From Saccharomycopsis phalli (taxonomy: Eukaryota; Ascomycota; Saccharomycetes; Ascoideales; Saccharomycopsidaceae): 64,000 bases of DNA. The position numbers and the translations under genes were made by a program. Below the pieces are notes generated by a model. That model ran no database searches, was not told the origin of the DNA, and saw only the letters and a list, made by a program, of their open reading frames with translations. This document shows, piece by piece, positions 8,714 through 17,742 of this stretch. The stretch is taken from the NCBI GenBank assembly GCA_020342235.1, contig CP073212.1, forward strand, positions 124,001 through 188,000, written 5' to 3'. The first letter of the stretch is position 1. Every line of letters starts with the position of its first letter.

Positions 8714-10044
8714 GAAGTGGCCCATTGGCTGTGTCTCGCGTGCAACTACATAATCCATGGATCATTTTGCATGAAAACTCAAATAGAACTATGTCCGTAT
8801 GTGGATGGTAGCATGGTAAATGTGCTCTACAATTGCAGTTTGTATCACGCTACTTATACCAGACTATACTATAAATGCTAAACATTTATGTCGTAATGAA
8901 CTGTGCGTAGTGCCAATGTCCAAACGATTCATAAATGTACAGTTACCTAAGCTAAATCAAATGATCACAATAGCCAGCTACATATAGACTATACTATAAA
9001 TGCTAAACATTTATGTCGTAAGGAACTGTGTGTAGTGCCAATGTCCAAATGATTCATAAAGTCCAGTTACCTAAGTAAAGACAAATGATTACAATTGACA
9101 TAATCACCGAGTAGGCGATTTGTTTAGCTACGCGAAATTCAATTACCAACACAACCAATGTTTATTGAATAATATGTGGAGCTCTTTTTATGTGAATAAT
9201 TAGAAACGGTGTTGGGTTGTTTGATTCCCCCGATCTCTCTACTTGATGGATATATCTCCCTGTATAGTTGACATATGTCTGATTTCTGTCGTGACGGTCA
9301 AGATAATATGACGAAATTGAAAACTCAAACAAAACTCAAATAAAACTCAAATAAAATTGCCAAGACTGGAGTGCACTGGGAAACAGACTGAATCACCTGG
9401 AATAGGACAAACTATAAAGTCTAAAAATACCAGACATGAACTCAATGTAATTCTGCCATCACCATACAACATATCTCGTAGTAACCTCATTTTAAAAACG
9501 CTACAACTAATATCATCAAATAAATTTTTATAGCCACACACCGTAAATGGCCAATTAATTACGTATTGTGACATTTCATTTGTCCAAGACCACTTCTCCA
9601 GCCAATACTACATACACACCTTCCCAACACACCTTACAAGAATAAAAGGTACTAAAAGCAACCAAAAATATTAACCATTGTACGAATAAACCATTGTATG
9701 AATAAACCCGCGGAAAATCAGCCAAGAAATAAACATTGGCCCGGCGAGTGGGGTACATCAAGCAGGTACTAGAACATGCAAGAGAGGCACTAGAACATGT
9801 CAAAAAGGCACCAATATTTCCTGGTATTTATCAGCCAATATTGGACTTTGATTCCACTCTTGGGAAACACCTGTAGAGTTGGACAGTGCAGGATTACTCA
9901 AAGTGTCACTATTCTTGGCATCCATCGGTATTTCACCACGAGTGTTCAGATAACTATACCAGGTCAAGGGCAGCCAACTACGACCAAAGCAAGCACCAGC
10001 TACAATCCCAGCCCACTCAACCTGCTGGAACTACTAAAATATCC
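8714..10044. other. Intergenic stretch between two convergent-to-parallel genes
   Basis: About 1.3 kb. It contains the 110-bp direct duplication described separately, a short run of caaaactcaaat repeats at about 9325-9357, and small echoes such as aaccattgtatgaataaacc near 9675-9710 and cactagaacatg near 9765-9800. Minus-strand frames of 75 codons at 9347 and 9576 have no recognisable content. The paralogous kelch frame is open from 9886, but the part before 10045 does not look coding. Confidence 0.5.
8861..9095. repeat. 110-bp direct duplication carrying an inverted repeat
   Basis: The segment at 8861-8970 is repeated at 8986-9095 with about 90% identity and a 15-bp spacer. Each copy starts with agactatact and includes a perfect inverted repeat, ATAAATG-CTAAA-CATTTAT (7-bp arms, 5-nt loop), so both copies could form the same hairpin. 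It lies about 150 bp downstream of the GCD2 stop. A role in 3'-end formation is possible, but nothing in the sequence proves it. Confidence 0.8.
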
Positions 10045-12222
10045 ATGAGACGTCCCAATCCGCACAGCTGGCTTGATCCCCGAGGCACGTTTCCCACGTC
10101 ACACGATAGACCCGCTGCCATGGTATATGCCAAGTTGCAGGGTGCTTCTACACTAGTATGCGTGAAAAAAACCTTTATGAAGTTCCCACTACTTCCGTTG
10201 AAGTACACATCTGGCACGAGTGGTGGAGACACGACGCAGCAGAGTTTGCCCAAGAAGGTGCTTGCGGTGAACCGGCTTGAGAAAAAAGAGGCCAGCCGGC
10301 TGCGTGCCGAAGCACTGTTCAGCCGCAACTTGATCAACTCAACGGCACCAATGTTCTCCCGCACCGTCGATCGTTATGATATCCTTGAGCCCTCGATCAA
10401 CATCGATGAGTTCCGGATGGGCCCCGAGAAGCAGGCGGTGTATGAAATTGACCAATTGTCGGCGGGATTTCTTAGTCACTCGTATTTCCCCACGATTCGC
10501 AGCACCGAGAGTTTCCCGGTGTTGGCGTTCCATTGTTCCATAGGATTGCGTAGCAAGGTATATCTGCTTGGAGGCATGCAGGCGTTGGAGCCAATGGAAT
10601 TTTCTGGAACGGTCGAGTGTGTACTAGAGGACGACGTGCCGTTTCCGTTGGATAAGGCGGTGTTGGGCGACCCAATGTTGTATGGGAATTGTCGCATGTA
10701 TGTGATGGATACTGAGACAAACACGATCAAGCTGCGGGAAATTAAAGTGCCGAGTCTCTGCTGTGCGAGTGTGGTGGGGATAAGTGAGCGGTATTTTTTT
10801 TACTACGGTGGGTTTGAGGTGTGTACGAGTGTAGTGAGTTTTGAGGGCGAGGCGTTGAAGTTGAGGCGGACGTTGAAGGTGAATAGCCGTGCATGGGTTG
10901 TTGATACCATGAATTTGATTTTTAGAGAGGTGTATCTAGGGGAAAAAATGGGAGAGAGGGAAGAGAAGGAGGGGGAGAATGGGAGTGAAAAGAAAGTGGG
11001 AAGTGAAAAGAAAGTGGGAAGTGAAAAGAAAGTGGGAAGTGAAAAGAAAGTGGGAAGTGAAAAGAAAGTGGGAAGTGAAAAGAAAGTGGGAAGTGAAAAG
11101 AAAGTCCTCGAGGAAATAGAAAACAAAATCACCAAGGAAAAAGAATACAAAACAGACCATGGAAAGCCCAATGATACATCACCAAACGGCTCCCCCACCA
11201 AAAACAAATCCAGCCATGCTCCAGCCCTACAAAACACAGCACCAGATCTCGCTCGGTTCGGCCACTCAATGGTATCGCAGCCACTCACCATCAACCCCTA
11301 TCACGGAACATCCGAATCCACCTTCCACATCTACGTGTTTGGCGGCTATACCTCACAGTTTACCGTGTCCAACGACCTCTTTGAAATCCAGCTCACTCTT
11401 GAAAACGGAGGGCTCAACGGCAGTCTAGTGATCGGGTCCCAGGCGGCATGCCGCCTACTAGAGCCGCTCAACGGACGGCCACCCGCCCGAAGCCTGCATG
11501 TGCTGGTGATTGTCAATGACTCGCGGTTTCTCCATGACCCATCGGCACAGGACCAGCATTCCGAGTCAAGCAAGTCGATCATCGTTCATGGAGGGAATAC
11601 AGAGACCGCAATCTTGGGTGACATGTGGCGATATTCGTTCCGTGCCAACTCCTGGATGGCGCTCCGCAACTACTCGCAGACATTTGAAAACGGCAAGCCA
11701 ACGAGAAACCAAGTGGAGGCAGAGTTCTACGACTGCGGCCATTCGGTAGTGGTGCTAGAAAAGTACGTGCTTTTCCTCAACGCCGTTGGGATGGCACTCC
11801 ATGAAAGACTAGGCGAGATCCGCAGATCCAAGGGACTTGACCCCGACTTTACGCAAAACTGGAAGCGTCTGGTCCAAGATATTTGCGACGACTTGCTCAG
11901 GGGCTTGAACTACGTCTCTGGGCGGCTTGTGTTGCTTGACTTGGCCACTTGCACCTGGAAATACGGCAAGTACCGGCGAAACTTTTCGTTTGAGGACTTG
12001 GGCTGCGACCCGGAGTCAAAGAAGATCTTCATGCTGCGGATGAGTGTCATGAACAGGTATAGAATCCTGTTGTTGGGCAGTTCTATCGCTTGGACCAATG
12101 GGTGTACGTCTCGTATCGGGGGGATTGTTCTTGGTGATATCAACAAGGATGAAGGCTTGACAATGCTGCAGTGTGTTTTGCGGCTAGAGTTGCCGTCTTT
12201 TGTCCGCAACTGGGTGACGTGA
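10045..12222 (+). CDS. GPB1/GPB2: Kelch-repeat Gpb1/Gpb2 (Krh)-family protein, copy 2
   Basis: This is the diverged paralogue of the gene at 3280-5412. The start is uncertain: 10045 (MRRPNPHSW) gives an N-terminal length like copy 1, while 10120 and 10177 (MKFPLLPLKY) are possible, and FPLLPLKY aligns with FHLPLNY near the start of copy 1. Kelch blades are KVYLLGGM, YFFYYGGFEV, HIYVFGGYTSQ, SIIVHGGNTETAILGDMWRYSF, KYVLFLNAVG (Gly-Gly lost) and RIGGIVLG. The signature VPFPLDKAVLGDPM with VPSLCC and YYGGFE matches Gpb2. Between blades 2 and 3 it carries a private, highly charged insert: seven GSEKKV repeats (about residues 313-354), followed by a KEKEYKTDHGKPNDT linker. Inferred role: Gpa2/PKA regulation as for copy 1. 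The stop codon lies inside the first unit of a 24-nt minisatellite. Confidence 0.83.
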   Translation: MRRPNPHSWLDPRGTFPTSHDRPAAMVYAKLQGASTLVCVKKTFMKFPLLPLKYTSGTSGGDTTQQSLPKKVLAVNRLEKKEASRLRAEALFSRNLINSTAPMFSRTVDRYDILEPSINIDEFRMGPEKQAVYEIDQLSAGFLSHSYFPTIRSTESFPVLAFHCSIGLRSKVYLLGGMQALEPMEFSGTVECVLEDDVPFPLDKAVLGDPMLYGNCRMYVMDTETNTIKLREIKVPSLCCASVVGISERYFFYYGGFEVCTSVVSFEGEALKLRRTLKVNSRAWVVDTMNLIFREVYLGEKMGEREEKEGENGSEKKVGSEKKVGSEKKVGSEKKVGSEKKVGSEKKVGSEKKVLEEIENKITKEKEYKTDHGKPNDTSPNGSPTKNKSSHAPALQNTAPDLARFGHSMVSQPLTINPYHGTSESTFHIYVFGGYTSQFTVSNDLFEIQLTLENGGLNGSLVIGSQAACRLLEPLNGRPPARSLHVLVIVNDSRFLHDPSAQDQHSESSKSIIVHGGNTETAILGDMWRYSFRANSWMALRNYSQTFENGKPTRNQVEAEFYDCGHSVVVLEKYVLFLNAVGMALHERLGEIRRSKGLDPDFTQNWKRLVQDICDDLLRGLNYVSGRLVLLDLATCTWKYGKYRRNFSFEDLGCDPESKKIFMLRMSVMNRYRILLLGSSIAWTNGCTSRIGGIVLGDINKDEGLTMLQCVLRLELPSFVRNWVT
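10981..11106 (+). repeat. 18-nt in-frame repeat, seven copies of GSEKKV
   Basis: Seven units of gggagtgaaaagaaagtg and variants (gggaagtgaaaagaaagt in another phase), almost identical. The unit length is a multiple of three, so the copy number can vary without breaking the frame. It sits in a loop between kelch blades, where length change should be tolerated. Confidence 0.95.
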
Positions 12223-12309
12223 TTGGATTGGAATTGAGTGACGTGATTGGATCGGAACTGGGTGATGTGATTGGATCGGAACTGGGTGATGTGATTGGAT
12301 CGGAACTGG
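12214..12309. repeat. 24-nt minisatellite overlapping the kelch-2 stop codon
   Basis: Four head-to-tail units starting gtgacgtgattggat (later copies gtgatgtgattggat) and ending ggaactgg. The first unit contains the last codons and the TGA of the kelch gene (aactgggtgacgtga), so the array has grown from the end of the coding sequence. Confidence 0.9.
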
Positions 12310-13020
12310 GCTTGAGTTGTGCTGCCGACGGTGGTGTACTATCAAGCTGATATGTGATTATAGTGGGCATCAGACGGATTAGGTGATTGACGGTGATATT
12401 GAAGGTATGATTGAGAACGATTGAGAGATTAATCACACAACCAGTGACTAGTAGTGGCAACCAAAATGTCGAAACAAGGCCGACCATCCATATGAAACGA
12501 AATTCAAAACAAGCAACGATAAAGTAGTACACTGCCGACGGTTGAATAATTTTTATACGTATACAAATCCTGCCAAACCCATGATGGAGCATCACTGGAG
12601 TATCCAGAGAAATCTTGAAAATCGGGCTTTAATTTTATTATATTAATTTGATTGTATATTATAAATACACAAGCCATTCATAACCGAGCCTCGATACTAA
12701 TTTGTGATTATTCTCGTGTTGATGCATTTCTTGGGTAGCCAAATGTATCTCACCCATGTAAATGGTACATGGGATAGTTACCAGCCAAACTTGACAAATG
12801 GAAGTTGTGGCTGTGTGGAGTGGGGCTTGAAATTTAAGCAAATTCCACAGTTAATGTGATTAATCAAGTCTCCTGACGGAAGCTATGCAATTGAATAGCC
12901 ACGAAGTTAGGTATCTATTGGGCTGGAAAGCCATGAGGTGAAAGCTACAATGTTTAAGCCAGGATGGACAATAGTGGGACCAGATGAACCGACTGGCTGG
13001 TGAATTGGATATTTTAATCT

Positions 13021-13152
13021 ATTGAGGTGAATGGGTTGAGGTGAATGGATTGAGGTGAATGGATTGAGGTGAATGGATTGAGGTGAATGGATTGAGGTGA
13101 ATCTATTGACAAATCTATTGACAAATCTATTGACAAATCTATTGACAAATCT
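13021..13152. repeat. Two adjacent short-unit arrays (14 nt and 12 nt)
   Basis: About six copies of attgaggtgaatgg at 13021-13104 pass directly into about four copies of attgacaaatct at 13105-13152. Both units begin attga, so the second probably arose from the first. Confidence 0.9.
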
Positions 13153-13383
13153 ATAGGACCACTCTGAAACATCCAAGACAATCTACTCAGCTTTAATTAT
13201 ACGTCATGCGTCGAGTCTTGGAACTGATCCCACTAGCCAGTCTACAGCCCACCACCTGGGATCTACACAGCAGTCTGCAGACAACTTCCAAGTCTTGGCT
13301 TGACTCTGGCACCACATGACCAAGCGCCGTCCCGCACTTGTCGCCGGCACCGGCCACACGTGACTAACACGCCATATTTGCAA

Positions 13384-13391
13384 TTACCCGG
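13384..13391 (+). promoter_or_regulatory. Reb1-type site upstream of ERG13
   Basis: TTACCCGG, 56 bp upstream of the ERG13 ATG, just downstream of a CACGTG E-box at 13357-13362. Confidence 0.55.
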
Positions 13392-13446
13392 CGCCATCGC
13401 ATAGATTTTTCACATATACGAGGCAACTTGTGATCCACACTTGATA

Positions 13447-14828
13447 ATGACGAGACCTCAGAACATTGGTATCAAAGCTATTGAGATATACATTCCGTCG
13501 GAGGTAAGTAACGGCCCGATTTCAGCGCAACTAACAGCCAGTACGTGAATCAGTCTGATTTGGAAGTGGCCGACAAGGTGTCTTCTGGGAAGTACACCAT
13601 TGGACTCGGACAGACCAACATGGGCTTTGTCAACGACCGTGAGGACATTTACTCGATGGCGCTTACCGTCACCAGCAAGTTGCTCAAGAACTACGGCATC
13701 GACCCCAGCTCTATTGGCCGGTTGGAAGTCGGCACCGAGACGTTGTTGGACAAGTCCAAGTCGGTCAAGTCGGTGTTGATGCAGTTGTTTGGAGCCAACA
13801 GCGACATCGAGGGCGTCGACACCGTCAACGCATGCTACGGCGGCACCAACGCCGTGTTCAACTCCATCAACTGGATCGAGTCTTCCTCGTGGGACGGCCG
13901 TGATGCGATTGTCGTTGCCGGCGACGTTGCAATCTACTCCCAAGGGGCTGCCCGGCCAACTGGAGGTGCCGGTACTATTGCGATGTTGATTGGCCCAGAC
14001 GCACCTATTGTGTTTGAGCCGGTCCGTGGGTCGTACATGGAACACGCATACGACTTTTACAAGCCAGACTTTACCAGCGAGTATCCAGTGGTGGACGGGC
14101 ACTTTTCGTTGTCGTGCTACGTCAAGGCATTTGACCATGCGTACCGGGCCTACTCCAAAAAAGCCGTCGCCAAGGGCTTGGCACAGAAGCCCGTGTCCAA
14201 GGATACCGTGGGCCAGGGCTTCTTTGACTACAACGTGTTCCATGTGCCAACGTGCAAACTCGTGTCCAAGACGTATGGCCGTCTTCTTTACAACGACTAC
14301 GTGTCGGACCCGAGCCTATACCCGGACGTCGACCCGTCGTTTGCCACAATCGACTACAACGAGTCGTTGCTCTCCAAGGGAATCGAAAAGACCTTTGTGG
14401 GTCTTTCCAAGGACTTGTACAAGCAAAAGGTCTTGCCCTCCATCACCGTGCCAACAAACCTCGGTAACACATACACCGCCTCTGTGTACGGAGCCTTGGC
14501 CTCGTTGCTCTACTATGTCGGTAGCGACGCCTTGCAGGGTAAGCGGATCGGCTTGTTTTCGTACGGATCCGGTTTGGCCTCGTCGCTTTTCTCGGTCAAG
14601 GTCGTGGGCGACTTGTCCAAGATCACCCGGGTCTTGGATATCGACCACAAGTTGAAGTCGCGTACCAAGAGATCGCCAGAGGAGTATCTTGCTGCGATTG
14701 ATTTGCGCGAAAGCATCCACTTGCAAAAGAGCTACGAGCCAAAGGGCTCCATCGACACTCTCAAGGAGGGCACCTATTACTTGGTGAGCATTGACGACAA
14801 GTTCCGCCGCAAGTATGAAACCAAATAG
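13447..14828 (+). CDS. ERG13: HMG-CoA synthase, two exons
   Basis: Exons are 13447-13503 and 13542-14828, giving 447 residues. The enzyme condenses acetyl-CoA with acetoacetyl-CoA to HMG-CoA, the first committed precursor of the mevalonate/ergosterol pathway. Exon 1 encodes [19 protein letters not shown] and exon 2 resumes at [14 protein letters not shown]; this junction restores the alignment with S. cerevisiae Erg13 (TRPQNVGIKGIQIYIPTQ, then VNQSELE). The nucleophilic cysteine is Cys117 in [10 protein letters not shown]. Other family stretches are [57 protein letters not shown] and YGSGLASS. The long N-terminal extension of S. cerevisiae Erg13 is absent, so the enzyme should be cytosolic. 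It appears to have no CTG codons, which fits a highly expressed CUG-Ser-clade gene. Confidence 0.97.
13504..13541 (+). other. 38-nt spliceosomal intron in ERG13
   Basis: It begins GTAAGT, has the branch sequence ACTAAC and ends GCCAG (13541), in phase 0. An AG three bases after the branch A is skipped and the next AG, seven bases after it, is used; only this choice restores the HMG-CoA synthase frame and sequence. Confidence 0.93.
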
Positions 14829-15625
14829 GCAATCAATATTCGTTGAGTAGCATTCGCAGTACGTGTAGCTAATAGTATGCATCAATGAAAGTCTGCCTAG
14901 GATTGGCCTGGATGTAGAACAATATCATGGATGTAGAACAATACCATGGAAGTAGAACCAATGAAATACCATGAAATGTAATTTGAATTTCCCAGTACAT
15001 TAACCTGGCAGAGCCACCAGAAATGTCAATTGGCACATTTTTGATTAACCAATGCTGATCCAATTTGCCTCAACCAATGTGATCCAATTTGCCTCAACCA
15101 ATGTGATCCAATTTGCCTCAACCAATGTGATCCAATTTGCCTCAACCAATGTGATCCAATTTGCCTCAACCAATGTGATCCAATTTGCCTCAACCAATGT
15201 GATCCAATTTGCATCAAGCTTTCTGTTTGGTCCAAGGTTCAACCTCACATCAGCGTAATCATGGGTAATCCCTATAATATTTCCATGGTACACCAAACAT
15301 TCTAGTCAATGACCACGAAAAGCACCACCCATTGCGTCACTTGTAGCACTTTTAAACTTCAACCGGAACACCCATTGCAAATTATAGTCACTTCTAGTAC
15401 CCTGAATTACCGCATCCATTGTCCAATTTCCAAACTCCATCGCGACACCTTCCCACAAATGAATAACACCATACACCAAATCAAATACCGCATCTGTACA
15501 TTATTCGCCAATTTTTTCATTCCACCAGCCACATTCAAACCACTCCTTGATCCACTGCTACCCCACAACCAACACGTGCTGCACGTGACGCTATACATAA
15601 GAAATGCTACTGCTTTTCCCACGGC
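14829..15625. other. Intergenic stretch with two repeat arrays and RNA15 promoter
   Basis: About 800 bp. A 19-nt unit containing atgtagaacaatat occurs about three times at 14910-14965, and a 24-nt array follows at 15061-15218. Close to RNA15 there are two CACGTG boxes (15573-15578 and 15582-15587) about 40-50 bp upstream of its ATG. No gene is supported. Confidence 0.6.
15061..15218. repeat. 24-nt minisatellite, six and a half copies
   Basis: Six virtually identical units beginning caatttgcctcaacca and ending atgtgatc, then a partial seventh with one change. All six reading frames stay open across it, so the small ORFs here are by-products. Confidence 0.95.
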
Positions 15626-16465
15626 ATGAGTTTGAAAGCAGGCAAAATTGTGTATATTGGCGGGATTCCGTTCGATTATAGCGAGTTTGATGTGAAAAAC
15701 ATTGCCAGCAACGTGGGTTCAGTCATCTCCGTGAAATTGGTGTTTGATCTGTTGACTGGCAAGAGCAAGGGTTATGCTTTTGTCGAGTATGCTGACGAAG
15801 AAACCGCAGCGTCAGCTGTGCGCAATTTGAACAATTACCAAGTGGGAAGCCGCAGCTTGAAGTGCGGGTTCAGTGCAGGGTCCTCAAATAACGGTACTGT
15901 GACGATTCTCAATCCAGATGGGTCGGTAAAGACCCTTGAGGCCGACACCGGTGTGTACGCTGGAGACGGCGCAAAACGTCGCAAGGGCAATACAGAGGGC
16001 ATGGGGATTCCGCCATTGCCGCCAGGAACAGCTTTGAAGCCAGGCGAGTCGGTTTTGGACGCGGTTTCCGCGACTTTAAAGAGCCTCGACCAGAGTCGGC
16101 TAGTGAGTGTTATCGAAGATGCCAAGACTATGGCGCGGAAGAATCCCGATCTAATGATTGCCTTCTTGGACCAGTGTCCTCAATTGGCGTCGACATTGGT
16201 GGAAATCATGCTTCTCTTTCAGATAAAGACCCCGGCAGACATTAGCGGATTGCTCTCTGAAGAAGTCACTGGCAAACAAGTGGAGAAAGCTCCTTCCCCA
16301 GTGCCTGAGGAGCAGCCGGAAATGGACACCGAGCGGTTGGAGGCTATAAAGCAAGTGATTCACTTGAATAGTGAGCAGATTGAAGGATTACCTGAGGACC
16401 AAAAGACGATGATTTTGCAGATCCAAAAGGATTATAAAGACGGAAAGTACGGCTCCTTGACGTGA
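15626..16465 (+). CDS. RNA15: Cleavage factor IA subunit, CstF-64 family
   Basis: This 279-residue RNA-binding subunit of cleavage/polyadenylation factor IA binds U/A-rich positioning elements in pre-mRNA. An N-terminal RRM covers about residues 8-83, with RNP2 VYIGGI and RNP1 KGYAFVEY. The hinge that binds Rna14 lies at about 145-205 (LDAVSATLKSLDQSRLVSV, then NPDLMIAFLDQCPQLAS), and a small C-terminal domain (LEAIKQVIHLNSEQIEGLP, QKTMILQIQKDY) binds Pcf11. The length is close to S. cerevisiae Rna15 (296). In the RRM loop D-CTG-LTGKSKG (CTG at 15749-15751), Ser fits the family better than Leu. Two CACGTG boxes sit just upstream, and the stop codon lies inside a 20-bp tandem duplication. Confidence 0.95.
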   Translation: MSLKAGKIVYIGGIPFDYSEFDVKNIASNVGSVISVKLVFDLLTGKSKGYAFVEYADEETAASAVRNLNNYQVGSRSLKCGFSAGSSNNGTVTILNPDGSVKTLEADTGVYAGDGAKRRKGNTEGMGIPPLPPGTALKPGESVLDAVSATLKSLDQSRLVSVIEDAKTMARKNPDLMIAFLDQCPQLASTLVEIMLLFQIKTPADISGLLSEEVTGKQVEKAPSPVPEEQPEMDTERLEAIKQVIHLNSEQIEGLPEDQKTMILQIQKDYKDGKYGSLT

Positions 16466-16491
16466 TTGTATGCTCCTTGACGTGATTGTAT
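16452..16491. repeat. 20-bp tandem duplication at the RNA15 stop codon
   Basis: gctccttgacgtgattgtat occurs twice in direct succession; the first copy contains the last codons and TGA of RNA15. The core gacgtgattg also occurs in the minisatellite at the end of the second kelch gene. Confidence 0.95.
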
Positions 16492-17289
16492 TGTCGGGTG
16501 ACTTCTACCGAGGTGTACTCAATTGAGCTTATTGTGTTTACACCGATTGTGTTTTTTGACCAGGACCAGCCCTTGTAGTATATGAGCTTTGTTTACATTT
16601 GGCTGGGGTATTTGTTTATGATTGGCGGAGCCTTTTTATAATTGGTCAGAGCCTTTTTTACAGTGTTGGCTGGAAACTTGCCGAGTGTGCTCTTGGATAT
16701 TATGGCAATAACATGGGCAAAATGGTTACACTACTATACAATTTGATTGAAGCATTTATACGCATAGGTATTTATATCGAAATTAATTTCTTGACTTGTA
16801 CCACTTGTAGTGATTGTATGTTACGTTCGGGATAAGGCTTGTAGTGATTGTAGAGTCACCTCTTGTCTGAGAATTGGACTATATTTATAGAATTATACTG
16901 TATTACGAGCAACACATTTCGTTTTTAATTTTATTGCATCATATAGTCCGGCTGTCTCTCTTTGAGTTCATCTTGGCTTTGGTCATGACACAAGGCCCAT
17001 CAACCTTTTGTACAGCGATGACGCTCAAAGTGTTTAAAAAATGTGAAAGAATCGTCCGTCGAGTTTCAATGTTGGTATTGTCATGCTTAGATCATAGTGT
17101 CATAGTGTCATAGTATCATAGTGTCATAGTATCATAGTGTCATAGCATCTCAACATCTTCGTATCTCAGCATTTACACACTACAATTACCACTCGTGTGC
17201 CAAATATATACCCACAGTGCCTTAGTTTCACAACAATATGGCTGATTCTTCCTTGCCTTGTGCTTCATGCTAATCTGTAGCCTTGCCCA
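16492..17289. other. Intergenic stretch between convergent genes
   Basis: About 800 bp, AT-rich. It holds a 9-nt array (tcatagtgt/tcatagtat) of about six copies at 17092-17150 and nothing else I can support. Small frames at 16599 and 16874 encode hydrophobic AT-rich sequence with no family resemblance. Confidence 0.5.
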
Positions 17290-17742
17290 TCACGTGCCTC
17301 GGAGTTTCTTCAAATTCATAGGCACTTCCTTTGCAGCAGCGCGTTTGCCGTTTTTTCGCTGCATCTCTGACGCAATAATAAGCGAATTTAAACGATTATT
17401 TTCGTACCCATGTGTCGTGTACAACCGCTTGAAATCCACTGTACCAAGTTCATCACGGAACTCAGTGTAGCGGTTCAAATCTATCGCGGTTAGCTTTTGC
17501 ACTTGAAGCGGATTGTTTCCGTATATCTGGTCATGGTATTCTGGTTCCAATTGCTTCAAAATTTGCGACTGGAACTGGTTGAAGCCGGCATACTCTTGCT
17601 GGATTAATGGGTGGATTTTCTGTAATTTCATACTTTTGAGCTCCTCATTTACCAATTTCTTGGCTGCTTCAAGGCTTTCCGGGCTGACATCCTCAAGTTG
17701 TTTTCGTGTGTACAAATTGTCAAAAGACTGGAACTCCAACAT
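17290..17742 (-). CDS. SNT309: SPF27/BCAS2-family NineTeen-complex splicing factor (Snt309-like)
   Basis: This 150-residue protein resembles the SPF27 family (human BCAS2, S. pombe Cwf7, S. cerevisiae Snt309), which bridges Prp19 and Cef1 in the NineTeen complex and stabilises the activated spliceosome. The order of features fits: an N-terminal acidic turn, AAKKLVNEELKSM (compare the conserved V-E-E helix), a central F-x-S-x-I-L-K-Q-L segment, LTAIDLNRY (compare the L-x-x-x-RYELP box) and a final helix with YENNRLNSLII (compare the R-x-x-NLEL motif). The C terminus ends in a basic tail (RKNGKRAAAKEVP). The match is from memory of weakly conserved motifs, so the assignment is probable rather than certain. 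A TCACGTG lies at the stop end of the gene. Confidence 0.6.
   Translation of the reverse strand: MLEFQSFDNLYTRKQLEDVSPESLEAAKKLVNEELKSMKLQKIHPLIQQEYAGFNQFQSQILKQLEPEYHDQIYGNNPLQVQKLTAIDLNRYTEFRDELGTVDFKRLYTTHGYENNRLNSLIIASEMQRKNGKRAAAKEVPMNLKKLRGT

Larger units (their letters stand above)
12310..13446. other. Intergenic stretch and ERG13 promoter
   Basis: About 1.1 kb. Apart from the two repeat arrays there is no supported gene; the 151-codon minus frame at 12140-12595 is a shadow of the minisatellite. The ERG13-proximal part has a CACGTG at 13357-13362 and a TTACCCGG at 13384-13391, both plausible promoter elements. Confidence 0.6.

Noticed and set aside
12140-12595. 151-codon minus-strand frame with SPSSDPIT repeats
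   Set aside because: It overlaps the 3' end of the kelch gene and its minisatellite; the rest is AT-rich and unlike coding sequence.
15061-15218. CRISPR-like appearance of regular 24-nt repeats
   Set aside because: The repeats are strictly head to tail without spacers, and the genome is eukaryotic.
15026-15296. Small ORFs of the type NWITLVEA on both strands
   Set aside because: Products of the 24-nt minisatellite, open in all frames, without any non-repeat content.
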